Assembly (NCBI GenBank): GCA_900541395.1 | Contig: UQJT01000011.1 | Coordinates: 9,356 to 73,355, forward strand | Length of the DNA: 64,000 bases | Origin: an uncultured Desulfovibrio sp. | GTDB lineage: Bacteria; Desulfobacterota; Desulfovibrionia; Desulfovibrionales; Desulfovibrionaceae | Reading direction: 5' to 3' | Shown: piece after piece, positions 34,044 to 42,936 of the stretch | Layout: every line of letters starts with the position of its first letter | How positions within the stretch are numbered: position 1 is the first letter of the stretch | The notes under the pieces: generated by a model | Told to the model about the DNA's origin: nothing | The model's database searches: none | Seen by the model: only the letters and a program-made list of their open reading frames with translations | Program-made: the position numbers and the translations under genes

Positions 34044-35789
34044 ATGTCCTTCCGCTTTCACCTTTTTTCGCCGTTCGGGCGGCCGTCGGCTCTTCTATCG
34101 GCCGTCTGTCTGCTCGGAGTTTTTCTGTTCCCGGCCGGAGGGTCCGCGGAGGAGAAGGCGGCTCCCGCTGTAGAAAGTTCGGCGGATACTTCCACGAACG
34201 CTTCCACCCCGACTTCATCCTCCCCGGCTCCATCCGCCGCGGTTCCCCGCCCCTGGTTCAGCCTGGCCGACGTGGAAAACAAAGCCCGGAGCCTTGCGGA
34301 CAAGCCCTTTGTCAATCCGGACGGCCAGGTGCCCGAATTTCTGCTTAATCTGAGCTACGACCAGTGGCGCAAACTGCGTTTTCGGCCGGACCACGCCTTG
34401 TGGCGGGACGAGGATTTGCCCTTCGAAGTGCAGTTCTTCCACCCCGGCCTGTTTTATAACCGTCTGGTAACACTCAATATTGTGGACGGCCCCGTTCCGG
34501 CCCGTCTGCCGTTTTCGGCGGACATGTTCGAGTACGGAGACGAGGCGCTGGCCGCCAAGGTGCGCGACACTCCCCTGGACTTCGCCGGTTTTCGCCTGCA
34601 TTTCCCCATCAAAAACGGAAAGTATAAGGACGAAGTGGCTGTTTTTCTGGGAGCCACCTACTTCCGGGCCGTCACCGCGAATTCCCAGTACGGTCTGTCC
34701 GGCCGGGGGCTGGCCATCGACACGGCGCTGCCCTCCGGGGAGGAATTTCCTTATTTTCGGGAATTCTGGCTGGTCAAACCCGCACCCGACGCCGAAGCCA
34801 TCACTTTGTATGCCCTTATGGACACTCCCAGCCTGACCGGGGCCTATCGCTTCGTCATCACGCCGGGCGACAGAACGATCATGGACGTGCGCTGCACCTT
34901 GTTCGCCCGCAAGGGGGCCGAACGTCCGGCCAAGATTGGCCTGGGCGCGCTGACCAGCATGTTCCTGTACGGCGAATCCGGCAACGGCCGCCCCGGCGAC
35001 TATCGTCCGGAGGTGCATGATTCCGACGGTCTTCTGTTCAGGGACAATGAGGAACACTGGTTCTGGAGCCCTCTGAACAATCCCCGACGGCTGGCCGTCA
35101 ACAGCTTTCGTCTTGACTCGCCGCGCGGTTTCGGCCTCATGCAGCGTGACGCCGCTTTCGATCATTACCTGGACCTGGAAGCCCGCTACGACCGCCGCCC
35201 TTCCCTGTGGGTGGAACCTCGCGACGACTGGGGGCCGGGACGGTTGGAACTTATCGAAATCCCCTCTGAAGAGGAAATACACGACAACATGGTGGCCTTT
35301 TGGGTACCGGACCCGCCCCTGCCGGAAGCGGCGGACGGCACGCCCCTACCCGATGGCGAACGCGCCTATCCCGATACCATGCGCTACGCCTACCGCCTGT
35401 ATTGGATGGAACCGGGCGCTTCGCCCCACGCCCTGGGCCGGGCGGTATCCACCCGCACCAGCCGGGACAAGGACGGCGATACCCTGCGCTTTTTCATCGA
35501 TTTCGAAGGCAGGGAACTGAATGCCCTGCCCGCCGATATCGGCCTGAGCAGCCGGATTGAAACCCCGGACACCGTGCCCGTGCTGGAAAAGCAACTGATC
35601 AAAAATCCGGCGACGGGCGGCTGGCGGCTGGTGTTTCAGATCCGCCCGCCCAAAGAGGAAGGCGTCATGCAAAGCCTGAAGGCCGCCCGTGAGGGCGCGT
35701 CCAGCATACGTTTGCGCGCCTCGCTCCTGCGTGGAGAAAATTTGCCCGATCCGCTTACCGAAACTTGGGTATACGATCTGCAACTGTAA
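34044..35789 (+). CDS. opgG: Periplasmic glucan biosynthesis protein OpgG (MdoG)
   Basis: 581 residues. Signal peptide (hydrophobic SALLSAVCLLGVFLFPAGGSA, cut near residue 35), a Ser/Thr/Ala/Pro-rich spacer to about 70, then the OpgG beta-sandwich enzyme domains ('FSLADVENKARSLADKPFV', 'FQYGD'-like 'MFEYGD', 'REFWLVKP', 'FRDNEEHWFWSPL'). It acts on osmoregulated periplasmic glucans made by OpgH. Unusual for its long low-complexity linker. The ORF starts at ATG 34044 with GGAG about ten bases upstream. Followed by the opgH genes in one unit. Confidence 0.9.
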   Translation: MSFRFHLFSPFGRPSALLSAVCLLGVFLFPAGGSAEEKAAPAVESSADTSTNASTPTSSSPAPSAAVPRPWFSLADVENKARSLADKPFVNPDGQVPEFLLNLSYDQWRKLRFRPDHALWRDEDLPFEVQFFHPGLFYNRLVTLNIVDGPVPARLPFSADMFEYGDEALAAKVRDTPLDFAGFRLHFPIKNGKYKDEVAVFLGATYFRAVTANSQYGLSGRGLAIDTALPSGEEFPYFREFWLVKPAPDAEAITLYALMDTPSLTGAYRFVITPGDRTIMDVRCTLFARKGAERPAKIGLGALTSMFLYGESGNGRPGDYRPEVHDSDGLLFRDNEEHWFWSPLNNPRRLAVNSFRLDSPRGFGLMQRDAAFDHYLDLEARYDRRPSLWVEPRDDWGPGRLELIEIPSEEEIHDNMVAFWVPDPPLPEAADGTPLPDGERAYPDTMRYAYRLYWMEPGASPHALGRAVSTRTSRDKDGDTLRFFIDFEGRELNALPADIGLSSRIETPDTVPVLEKQLIKNPATGGWRLVFQIRPPKEEGVMQSLKAAREGASSIRLRASLLRGENLPDPLTETWVYDLQL

Positions 35790-35811
35790 ACGGCTTCGAC
35801 CGGAATAGGAT

Positions 35812-36240
35812 ATGACCACAACACCTTTTTCCCCGGCCGGCGCAGGCGCGGCCACTCCGACGAACGCGCCGTCCGACGAACGGGGCCGTCGTTCCCGCGA
35901 CCGGGTCCTTCTCTATTTGCGGGGCATGGATCTGCCCCCCTTGGAAAGCGTGGACCTGGCCCGCGAAAGCCTGAGTCGATCCGGTCCCGACGCCGACCCG
36001 GCCGGGGCCATGCGCGAATTGCGCGACCTGCTGGCGGAACGGGGCCTGACCCACAGCGCACAAAACAGCCGGGGCGAACGTTTGCTGTCCGCGCCGCCCA
36101 TGAACCGTCGTCCCATGATAGCCGAGGAACTGACGCCCCGACGGCGGCTGACCTCTCTGTTCGACCGCCTGCGCCGCCGGGGCCGCTCGGCCCCTACAGT
36201 TCAAATCCGACCCGCACCGGAAGGCGATCGTCATGGATAA
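35812..36240 (+). CDS. Separate N-terminal segment of OpgH
   Basis: 142 residues, polar, rich in Pro, Ala and Arg, no membrane helix. Its place and character correspond to the cytoplasmic N-terminal region of E. coli OpgH, including the tail 'LTSLFDRLRRRGR' that resembles the OpgH 'FWDRLRGR' segment. It overlaps the start of the glucosyltransferase gene by eight bases, so the two may be coupled or an ancestral single gene was split by a frameshift. In E. coli this region also binds FtsZ; whether that holds here is unknown. Confidence 0.55.
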   Translation: MTTTPFSPAGAGAATPTNAPSDERGRRSRDRVLLYLRGMDLPPLESVDLARESLSRSGPDADPAGAMRELRDLLAERGLTHSAQNSRGERLLSAPPMNRRPMIAEELTPRRRLTSLFDRLRRRGRSAPTVQIRPAPEGDRHG

Positions 36241-38344
36241 AACCGTCCACGCCGTATGGGAACGGGCGGGCGGCAGGCGGCGGCTCCTGCTGCTGGCCCT
36301 TATTATCGTGCCCTCGCTGCTGGCGGCCCGCACCATGTATAGCCTGCTGCCCCACAAGGGCGCATCGGGGCTGGAACTGGCCATGACGATTCTGTTCGCC
36401 GTATTGTTCGCCTGGATTTCCGTAGGATTCTGGAGCGCGGCGGCGGGCGCGCTGGTCATGCTGCGGGGGTACGACCGTTTTTCGCCCACCCTGGCCTGCC
36501 CGCCCGACCTGGACCTGCCGGACCCCGCCGTGCGCACCGCCCTGCTCTTTCCGGTCTACAACGAAGACGTCCGCCGCTTCATGGCGGGCATCCGCACCGT
36601 GCTCCATTCATTGCGGGCCACGGGCATGGCCGACCGCTTCGACATCTTCATCCTCAGCGACTCCACCAATCCCGAGGCCTGGATTGAGGAAGAGGAAGCC
36701 TGGTATCACTTCTGCCGGGACGAAGACGCCTTTACCCACGTTTTCTACCGCCGCCGCAAGAACAACGTGAAGCGCAAAAGCGGCAATATCGCGGACTTCT
36801 GCCGCCGCTGGGGCGCCAACTACCGCTACATGATCGTGTTCGACGCCGACAGTCTGATGACCGGCCCCACCATGATCCGCATGGTACAGGCCATGCAGGC
36901 TCACCCCGAAATCGGCATCCTTCAGACCCCTCCCCAGGCCGTGAACAAACACACCCTCATCGCCCGAGTGCAGCAGTTCGCCAATCATCTATACGGTCCC
37001 GTCTTCGCGGCGGGGCTGCACTACTGGCAATTGGGCGACGCCCAATACTGGGGCCATAACGCCATCATCCGGGTCGAGCCCTTTATGAAGCATTGCCAGT
37101 TGCCCCGCCTGCCCGGCAAGGGCCCGTTGGGCGGTGAAATACTCAGCCACGACTTTGTGGAGTCGGCGCTCATGCGCCGGGCGGGGTACGGGGTATGGCT
37201 GGCTTATGAACTGGGCGGCTCTTACGAGGAAAGCCCCCCCTCGCTGGTGGATGAACTTATCCGCGACCGGCGTTGGTGCCAAGGCAACCTTCAGCACAGC
37301 CGCCTGATTTTGGCCAAAGGATTTTTTCCCACCCACCGGGCGCTGTTCATCAACGGCATCATGTCTTACGGTTCGGCCCTGCTGTGGTTCTTTTTCCTGT
37401 TGTTCAGCTCGCTCCAGGCCGTTCTGGAAATCGTCATCCCGCCCAACTACTTTCCCGACACGCGCACCCTGTTCCCGGTATGGCCCACCTGGTATCCCCA
37501 ATGGGCGCTGACCCTGCTGGGGAGCACAGCCATACTTCTGTTCCTGCCCAAACTCTTTTCCCTGGCCCTGGTGGTCGCCAAAGGCGGGGCGGGGCGCTTC
37601 GGCGGACCGCTGCGCATGAGCCTCAGCGTTTTGGGCGAAGTGGTGGTGTCCACTTTTCTGGCTCCGGTGCGCATGTTGTTTCACAGCTTTTTCGTGGTCA
37701 GCACTCTGCTTGGCTGGCGAGTGTCGTGGAACGCCCAGAACCGGGACGACAAGGGCACCAGCTGGGGCGACGCCCTGCGCTTCCATTGGTGGGGCACGGC
37801 TCTGGGCCTGGTATGGGGCTGGCTGATGTGGGTCATCAATCCCGGCTTTTTCTGGTGGTTGTCCCCCATCGTGGCCGGACTGGTCCTGTCCGCGCCGCTA
37901 TCCGTATGGACCAGCCGTCCCGGTCTGGGCAAGGCGGCCCGCAAGGCGGGGTTATTTCTGATTCCCCCGGAACTGGACCGACCAGCCGAGCTGACGGCCC
38001 TGGAACATAACCTGAAACGACCCGCGCCTTACTCGCCCTTCTCCCTTCCCCGCAAGCAGGGTTTCATCCGGGCCGTGGTCATTCCCAGTGTGCATGCCCT
38101 GCATCTTTCCTTGATCCAACACCGCCGCCAGTCCTCGGCCCGTCGGACTGCACATATGGCCGAACTGGGCGACAAAGCCCTGAAACTCGGGCCACACGCC
38201 CTGTCCCGCGTCGAAAAGATGGAATTGCTCAGCGATCCGGCCGGGCTCCACGATCTGCACAAAAAAGTGTGGGAGCTGGACGACGGCCCCAAGGCCGCCG
38301 CCTGGGGCGTTTGCCCGGATAACGACGAAAACGAAAGCGCTTGA
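36233..38344 (+). CDS. opgH: Periplasmic glucan glucosyltransferase OpgH (MdoH)
   Basis: 703 residues; inner-membrane family-2 glycosyltransferase that polymerises glucose from UDP-glucose and exports the chain. Two membrane helices near the start (about 19-37 and 45-72), GT2 domain with 'ALLFPVYNEDV', 'FDADSLMTG' and 'RDRRWCQGNLQ' (the QxxRW-like motif), and a block of helices after 370. 'RRRKNNVKRKSGNIADFCRRWG' (in part) is hallmark OpgH. ATG 36233 lies inside the preceding ORF in another frame. Length is that of OpgH lacking its long N-terminal tail. Confidence 0.92.
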   Translation: MDKTVHAVWERAGGRRRLLLLALIIVPSLLAARTMYSLLPHKGASGLELAMTILFAVLFAWISVGFWSAAAGALVMLRGYDRFSPTLACPPDLDLPDPAVRTALLFPVYNEDVRRFMAGIRTVLHSLRATGMADRFDIFILSDSTNPEAWIEEEEAWYHFCRDEDAFTHVFYRRRKNNVKRKSGNIADFCRRWGANYRYMIVFDADSLMTGPTMIRMVQAMQAHPEIGILQTPPQAVNKHTLIARVQQFANHLYGPVFAAGLHYWQLGDAQYWGHNAIIRVEPFMKHCQLPRLPGKGPLGGEILSHDFVESALMRRAGYGVWLAYELGGSYEESPPSLVDELIRDRRWCQGNLQHSRLILAKGFFPTHRALFINGIMSYGSALLWFFFLLFSSLQAVLEIVIPPNYFPDTRTLFPVWPTWYPQWALTLLGSTAILLFLPKLFSLALVVAKGGAGRFGGPLRMSLSVLGEVVVSTFLAPVRMLFHSFFVVSTLLGWRVSWNAQNRDDKGTSWGDALRFHWWGTALGLVWGWLMWVINPGFFWWLSPIVAGLVLSAPLSVWTSRPGLGKAARKAGLFLIPPELDRPAELTALEHNLKRPAPYSPFSLPRKQGFIRAVVIPSVHALHLSLIQHRRQSSARRTAHMAELGDKALKLGPHALSRVEKMELLSDPAGLHDLHKKVWELDDGPKAAAWGVCPDNDENESA

Positions 38345-38378
38345 CCGCCAGGAGACCGCAACCGCCTTCCGACAGCAA

Positions 38379-38927
38379 TTACAAAGCATTGGCCGCAAAG
38401 GCGTACCCTGCTTCCAGCGCCGCCGCATTCTGAGGAATAAGGTGATGATAGCGCTTGGAAAGGGTGGCGGTCAGGGCGTCCCGCACGGCTTTGAGGGCCA
38501 CGCAGTCCGTAGCCCGGACCCAGGCCCCCAGAGCCGCCATATTGGCCAGGCGGCCGTTGCCGATTTGCTCATCCGCGATGCGGTTGACCGGGATGAGCAC
38601 CGAACGCCGGTCCGGGTCCACGTCCGCCGTTTCGATCAGCGAGGTATTGACCACCTGTATGCCGTCCTCCCGCAACAGGGGCTGAAACTTGGCCAAAGAC
38701 GGCCCGTTCATGGCAATGAGCGACAGGGGCCGGGCCACGATGGGCGCGCCGATGGGTTCGTCGGACAACACCACCGTGCAGTTGGCCGTGCCGCCCCGCA
38801 TTTCCGCCCCGTAAACCGGAATAAAGGTCACTTCCAGCCCGCTTTCCATACCCGCCTGGGCCAGCAGATTGCCCGCAAGCAGTACCCCCTGTCCGCCGAA
38901 TCCCGCGATGATCACGTCCCGGTACAT
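38379..38927 (-). CDS. 2-oxoacid:ferredoxin oxidoreductase, gamma subunit
   Basis: 182 residues. Gamma-type domain with 'AGFGGQGVLLAGNLLA' at the start and 'VYGAEMRGGTANC'. It is the small subunit of four-subunit 2-oxoacid oxidoreductases (2-oxoisovalerate or 2-oxoglutarate type). Its ATG overlaps the stop of the beta-subunit gene by one base (TGATG), typical of coupled subunits. Last gene of the unit; convergent with opgH. Confidence 0.9.
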   Translation of the reverse strand: MYRDVIIAGFGGQGVLLAGNLLAQAGMESGLEVTFIPVYGAEMRGGTANCTVVLSDEPIGAPIVARPLSLIAMNGPSLAKFQPLLREDGIQVVNTSLIETADVDPDRRSVLIPVNRIADEQIGNGRLANMAALGAWVRATDCVALKAVRDALTATLSKRYHHLIPQNAAALEAGYAFAANAL

Positions 38928-39694
38928 CAGGCGGCTCCTTGACTGTCCCGAACGTCTTTGAACACGCCCAGGGGAAAGACGGGGATCATGGCCTCGCATA
39001 TGTGGCGGTTGGCGGCCACAGGGTCCATGCGCCAGTTGGTGGGGCAGCCGCACAAAAGCTCCACAAAGCCGAAACCCAAGTCCCGAAGCTGAACCTCGAA
39101 CGCCGCCCGGACGGCCCGCCCGGCCGCCCTGATGTGCGCCACGCTGTCCAGGGCGCAACGCGCCGCGTAGCCCACGCCCGCGAGCTGAGCCATGATTTCC
39201 GTCATGTGCAGGGGGCCGCCCTCCCCGGCCAAAACGCGCCCGCGGGGCGAGGTGGCGGTCTTCTGACCCAGCAGCGTGGTGGGGGCCATCTGGCCGCCGG
39301 TCATGCCGTACAAAGTGTTGTTGATAAAAAATACCGACACACGCTCGCCCCGGTTGGCGGCGTGCACGGCTTCGGCCAGACCGATGGACGCCAAATCGCC
39401 GTCGCCCTGGTAGGCGAACACCACCCGGTCGGGCCGGGCCCGCCGTACCCCCGTGGCCACGGCACAGGCCCGACCGTGCGGAGCTTCGATGCAATCCAGG
39501 TCCATGTAATCGTAAATAAAGGCCGAGCACCCCACCGAAGCCACCAAAATAGTTTGCTCCGCAAGCTCCAGTTCATCCACCGCCTCGCATATCAGACGGT
39601 GGGCTATGCCGTGGTGGCAGCCGGGGCAGTAATGGGTGGGCCGATCCCGCAATGAAGGGGTACGGTCGAACACCGGCGTTTCCGCGTTATCCAT
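38927..39694 (-). CDS. 2-oxoacid:ferredoxin oxidoreductase, beta (thiamine diphosphate) subunit
   Basis: 255 residues. 'HYCPGCHHGI' near the start and the ThDP motif 'GDGDLASIG...NNTLYGMTGGQ' identify the cofactor-binding subunit, which decarboxylates the 2-oxoacid. The sequence is of the VorA/KorB group. It follows the alpha gene after six bases. Substrate cannot be fixed; branched-chain 2-oxoacids are favoured by the VorB-like alpha partner. Confidence 0.9.
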   Translation of the reverse strand: MDNAETPVFDRTPSLRDRPTHYCPGCHHGIAHRLICEAVDELELAEQTILVASVGCSAFIYDYMDLDCIEAPHGRACAVATGVRRARPDRVVFAYQGDGDLASIGLAEAVHAANRGERVSVFFINNTLYGMTGGQMAPTTLLGQKTATSPRGRVLAGEGGPLHMTEIMAQLAGVGYAARCALDSVAHIRAAGRAVRAAFEVQLRDLGFGFVELLCGCPTNWRMDPVAANRHICEAMIPVFPLGVFKDVRDSQGAA

Positions 39695-39700
39695 GCCAAT

Positions 39701-40777
39701 CTATCCTTCCAATGCGCCCAATACGGGCCCGATAATATCGTCCTCACCGGGAAAACGGCCGGGCAACACGCCGAACCAGTCCACCCGGGCCCGACCTTCC
39801 ACAGCCAAGCGCACGTCTTCCACCATCTGCCCCGTGTTCTGCTCCAGCACCAGAAAACGCTTGCCCTGCCCGGCCAAACGGCGCAACGCTTCGTCGGGGA
39901 AGGGATACAGAGTCAACGGCCGAACCAGGCCCGTTTTTTTGCCCTCTTTGCGCAGCCGATTCACCAGAGCCCGGGCGATGCGCCCCACGGACCCGAAGGC
40001 CACCAATACCAGCTCGGCATCGTCCACGCCGACAAGTTCCGCCCGAGCTTCGGCCCGCGCGGACGCATATTTGTCCATAAGTCTGCGGGTGCGGACGCTT
40101 AAATCGTTGTTGTTGAGCCATACCGACTTCAGCAGGCGGGCCGGGCGCGCGCCCTTGCCCTCCAGCCGCCATCCGGCCGCGGCGTCGCCGGGACGGGACG
40201 CGCCCGGTTCGCCGCAGACGGCCGGGGGCAGACAGACCACGGGTTCCTTCATCTGCCCCACCATGGCGTCGCCCAGCACGATGACCGGATTGCGGTAACG
40301 GAAGGCCAAGTCAAAGGCCCAGGGCATCATATCATGGCATTCCTGGCAGGTGGACGGAGCCAGAACCAGCGTGCGGTAATCGCCGTGACCGCCGCCGCGC
40401 GTAGCCTGAAAATAGTCGCCCTGAGTGGGGCACAAATCGCCCAGGCCGGGGCCGCCCCGGGCCATGTCCACCAACACGCCGGGAAGTTCGCTGCCCGCCA
40501 TATACGACAGCCCTTCCTGCATAAGCGATACGCCGGGCCCGGACGACGACACCAAAGCCCGCACCCCGCAGGCGCCCGCGCCCAACAACATATTGACGGC
40601 GGCAACCTCGCTTTCGGCCTGGACAAACTGCCCTCCCTGTTCCGGCAACAGGGAGGCGAACAGTTCGGGAATTTCATTCTGAGGCGTGATGGGATAGCCG
40701 AAATAGCAGCGTACCCCGGCGGCCAGAGCGCCGTAGACCACGGCTTCGTTGCCTTTGAGCAACCTACGTTCGCTCAT
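39701..40777 (-). CDS. vorB: 2-oxoacid:ferredoxin oxidoreductase, alpha subunit (VorB-like)
   Basis: 358 residues. 'LLKGNEAVVYGALAAG..YFGYPITPQNEI' marks the pyrimidine-binding alpha domain; 'SSSGPGVSLMQEG' and 'GSVGRIARALV' follow. ATG 40777 overlaps the ferredoxin stop by four bases (ATGA); an upstream extension of the frame covers that gene. With gamma, beta and the ferredoxin-type delta subunit it forms a complete complex converting a 2-oxoacid plus CoA to acyl-CoA, CO2 and reduced ferredoxin, important in amino-acid fermentation and anaerobic energy supply. Confidence 0.88.
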   Translation of the reverse strand: MSERRLLKGNEAVVYGALAAGVRCYFGYPITPQNEIPELFASLLPEQGGQFVQAESEVAAVNMLLGAGACGVRALVSSSGPGVSLMQEGLSYMAGSELPGVLVDMARGGPGLGDLCPTQGDYFQATRGGGHGDYRTLVLAPSTCQECHDMMPWAFDLAFRYRNPVIVLGDAMVGQMKEPVVCLPPAVCGEPGASRPGDAAAGWRLEGKGARPARLLKSVWLNNNDLSVRTRRLMDKYASARAEARAELVGVDDAELVLVAFGSVGRIARALVNRLRKEGKKTGLVRPLTLYPFPDEALRRLAGQGKRFLVLEQNTGQMVEDVRLAVEGRARVDWFGVLPGRFPGEDDIIGPVLGALEG

Positions 40778-40998
40778 GCGGCGCCTCCGCTTTTCCACAC
40801 CCGGATGGCGACATCGGGACAAACCAGGGCGCATGAGGCGCAACCCACGCATTCGGCCATGCGCTCCGGCGGCAATTCCGCCGCTTTGTAGCCTTGATGA
40901 TTGATGCGGGCGGAAGGCCTGATCAACCCCTTGGGGCAAGCCGAAGCGCACAACAGGCACCCCTTGCAGCGTTCCTCGTCAATAATGATGCGAGACAT
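40774..40998 (-). CDS. 2[4Fe-4S] ferredoxin, delta subunit of the 2-oxoacid oxidoreductase
   Basis: 74 residues with two full cluster motifs, 'CKGCLLCASACP' and 'CVGCASCALVCP'. First gene of the four-gene unit. Start at ATG 40998 with AAGG upstream. It passes electrons from the thiamine subunit to soluble ferredoxin. Confidence 0.92.
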   Translation of the reverse strand: MSRIIIDEERCKGCLLCASACPKGLIRPSARINHQGYKAAELPPERMAECVGCASCALVCPDVAIRVWKSGGAA

Positions 40999-41048
40999 GT
41001 ATTCAGCCTTTTTCGGACGACCGCGTCGCCCCGTCATATACGGCGCGC

Positions 41049-42143
41049 TCAGCGGATAAGCATGGCGTCGCCGTAAGAAAAGAATCGGTATTTTTTCCTC
41101 ACCGCATGGGCGTAGGTATCAAGCACGGTTTCGCGTCCGGCCAGAGCCGACACCAGCATAAGCAGCGATGACTTGGGCAGATGAAAATTGGTGATAAGTC
41201 CGTCCAACACCTGAAAGCGAAAACCTGGGTAAATGAATATATCGGTCCAGCCCTGCCAGCCTTCATCCGGCAGGCCGCCGGACGCCAGGGCCACGCCCTC
41301 CAGAGTGCGGGCCGAGGTGGTTCCCACGGCGATGACGGGCCGCCCCTGCCGCCGGGCTTCGTTGACGGCGCGAGCCGTTTCGGCGGGCAGTTCCACAAAT
41401 TCACGGTGCATGGGATGTTCGCGGATATCCTGTTCGCGTACCGGACTAAAGGTGCCATAACCCACGTGCAAGGTCACTTCGAGCCAGGGAAAACCCAGGT
41501 CGGCCAAGCGGGCGCGCAGGGCGTCGGTGAAATGCAGGCCGGCCGTGGGGGCGGCCACGCTGCCGGCCTTGTCGGGCCGGGCGTACAACGTCTGATAACG
41601 GGTTCTGTCATCGGGGCCCTGTTCGCGCCGAATGTAAGGGGGCAGAGGCAACCGTCCCGTTTCCTCCAGGCGGGCCGTCAACGAGCCTCGCCAAAACAGG
41701 CGCACGTCGTGCCGACCAAAGTCATGTTTGGCCTCAACCAGAACTTCAATATCCGGCCCGAAACCGAGCCGATCGCCGGGATGGATACTGCGCCCCGGCT
41801 TCAGCAACGCTTCGGCCGGAGCGGAAAAACCGTCCCCGCCTTCGGAGCGGGCCGCCCTTTCCACCAAAGGAGGAGGCGTGAGCAACAACAGTTCCGCCTT
41901 GCCGCCGCTGGGCCGCGCGCCGAGCAAACGGGCGGGCGCCACCTTGGAATTGTTGGCCACAAGAACCGCCCCCTCGGGCAGATAGGCAGGTAAATCCGCG
42001 AACAGGGCGTCGACACGATCCGGCCCGTTTTTATCCAGCACCAGCAGGCGAGAGGAACCACGCCGTTCGGGCGGGTACTGAGCGATACGTTCTTCAGGCA
42101 GGTCGTAGTCGTAACTGTCGAGGGAAAAGGGATCGATGCTCAT
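41049..42143 (-). CDS. queA: S-adenosylmethionine:tRNA ribosyltransferase-isomerase
   Basis: 364 residues. Adds the ribosyl part of SAM to preQ1 in tRNA to form epoxyqueuosine. Diagnostic: 'YDYDLPEERIAQYP' start, 'NNSKVAPARLLG', 'AAPTAGLHFT', 'HVGYGTFSPV', 'GTTSARTLE' and 'TNFHLPKSSLLMLVSA'. ATG 42143 has only a weak site. No other queuosine gene is next to it. Located 50 bases upstream of the ferredoxin gene in the same direction. Confidence 0.95.
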   Translation of the reverse strand: MSIDPFSLDSYDYDLPEERIAQYPPERRGSSRLLVLDKNGPDRVDALFADLPAYLPEGAVLVANNSKVAPARLLGARPSGGKAELLLLTPPPLVERAARSEGGDGFSAPAEALLKPGRSIHPGDRLGFGPDIEVLVEAKHDFGRHDVRLFWRGSLTARLEETGRLPLPPYIRREQGPDDRTRYQTLYARPDKAGSVAAPTAGLHFTDALRARLADLGFPWLEVTLHVGYGTFSPVREQDIREHPMHREFVELPAETARAVNEARRQGRPVIAVGTTSARTLEGVALASGGLPDEGWQGWTDIFIYPGFRFQVLDGLITNFHLPKSSLLMLVSALAGRETVLDTYAHAVRKKYRFFSYGDAMLIR

Positions 42144-42345
42144 AGGTATCCGGATAAAAACAGAATGATGGCCGCGCTGTTGAAACGGATGGCAAGTTCC
42201 GCTTCGCGGCGTTTGCGCCGCCGGGCGGAAGGCGCGAAAATACGTCGCGTTGCGACGCGGCCCAACCGCGACCGGCTTCCGATTTTCGCGGCCGCTGTCT
42301 TTATCAACAGCCTGAACGGAAAGGTCGCCGTCTTGTTATGAGCCA

Positions 42346-42375
42346 AAACGGCCGGGACGTAAATCCCGGCCGTTT
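42346..42375 (-). terminator. Intrinsic terminator
   Basis: AAACGGCCGGGA and TCCCGGCCGTTT pair perfectly over 12 bases with a six-base loop and, read on the minus strand, run into TTTT. It ends the small secreted-protein gene 50 bases upstream. Confidence 0.8.
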
Positions 42376-42425
42376 CGGCGCGGCGACGGCCTCTGCGGAG
42401 GGTCGTCGGAATATGTTGTCTGGCG

Positions 42426-42758
42426 CTAGTTGTAGGTGCGGTAGTAATTCTCGAAAAAGCCGTCGTAATTTTCGTCAGGCTGACGACCGGTCAACTGCTC
42501 CTGAATAAGTTCGCGGGCCGCTTTATCTTCCTGAAGCTGTCTTTCCCAGCGATATACGGGACGAGGTTTCACAGTATTGGTATGACCTACGATATCCTGC
42601 TGACGCTTCGGCTGATCGACCGGCACCACTTGGGCATCTTCCACAATGAAAAAATACGGGGGATCGGTCATCACAGGGGCGGCCTGGGCGGCCGTTACGC
42701 CTATGCCCCCCGCCATAGTCAGGCCCAACAGGGCCGCAAATACAGTTTTGTTGTTCAT
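42426..42758 (-). CDS. Hypothetical secreted or periplasmic protein
   Basis: 110 residues. Signal peptide (NNKTVFAALLGLTMAGGIG, cut after 'AAQA' near residue 26). The mature part is polar with many Tyr and Gln, ending in 'DGFFENYYRTYN'. No known family recognised. The ATG at 42758 has an AGGAG site. A strong terminator follows, so it is a single-gene unit and probably well expressed. Confidence 0.7.
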   Translation of the reverse strand: MNNKTVFAALLGLTMAGGIGVTAAQAAPVMTDPPYFFIVEDAQVVPVDQPKRQQDIVGHTNTVKPRPVYRWERQLQEDKAARELIQEQLTGRQPDENYDGFFENYYRTYN

Positions 42759-42936
42759 ATCGTTACTCCTGATCCGGAAAATAGTTCCGACTCATGTTTT
42801 GTTAAGTTCGGTCTCGGAGACCCCGATCAATACGTGGGAATGGATACGTGAGAGGTCAAGACCACGTTAGGTGGATACATATTGATACTGTGCACAGGTT
42901 GAAAGAACTTTGTATCCTTACCCGCCGGAGCTTTGA

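Noticed and set aside
36199..36215. tRNA T-loop-like sequence GTTCAAATCCG
   Set aside because: Lies in the end of the OpgH N-terminal ORF and no acceptor or anticodon stems can be drawn around it.
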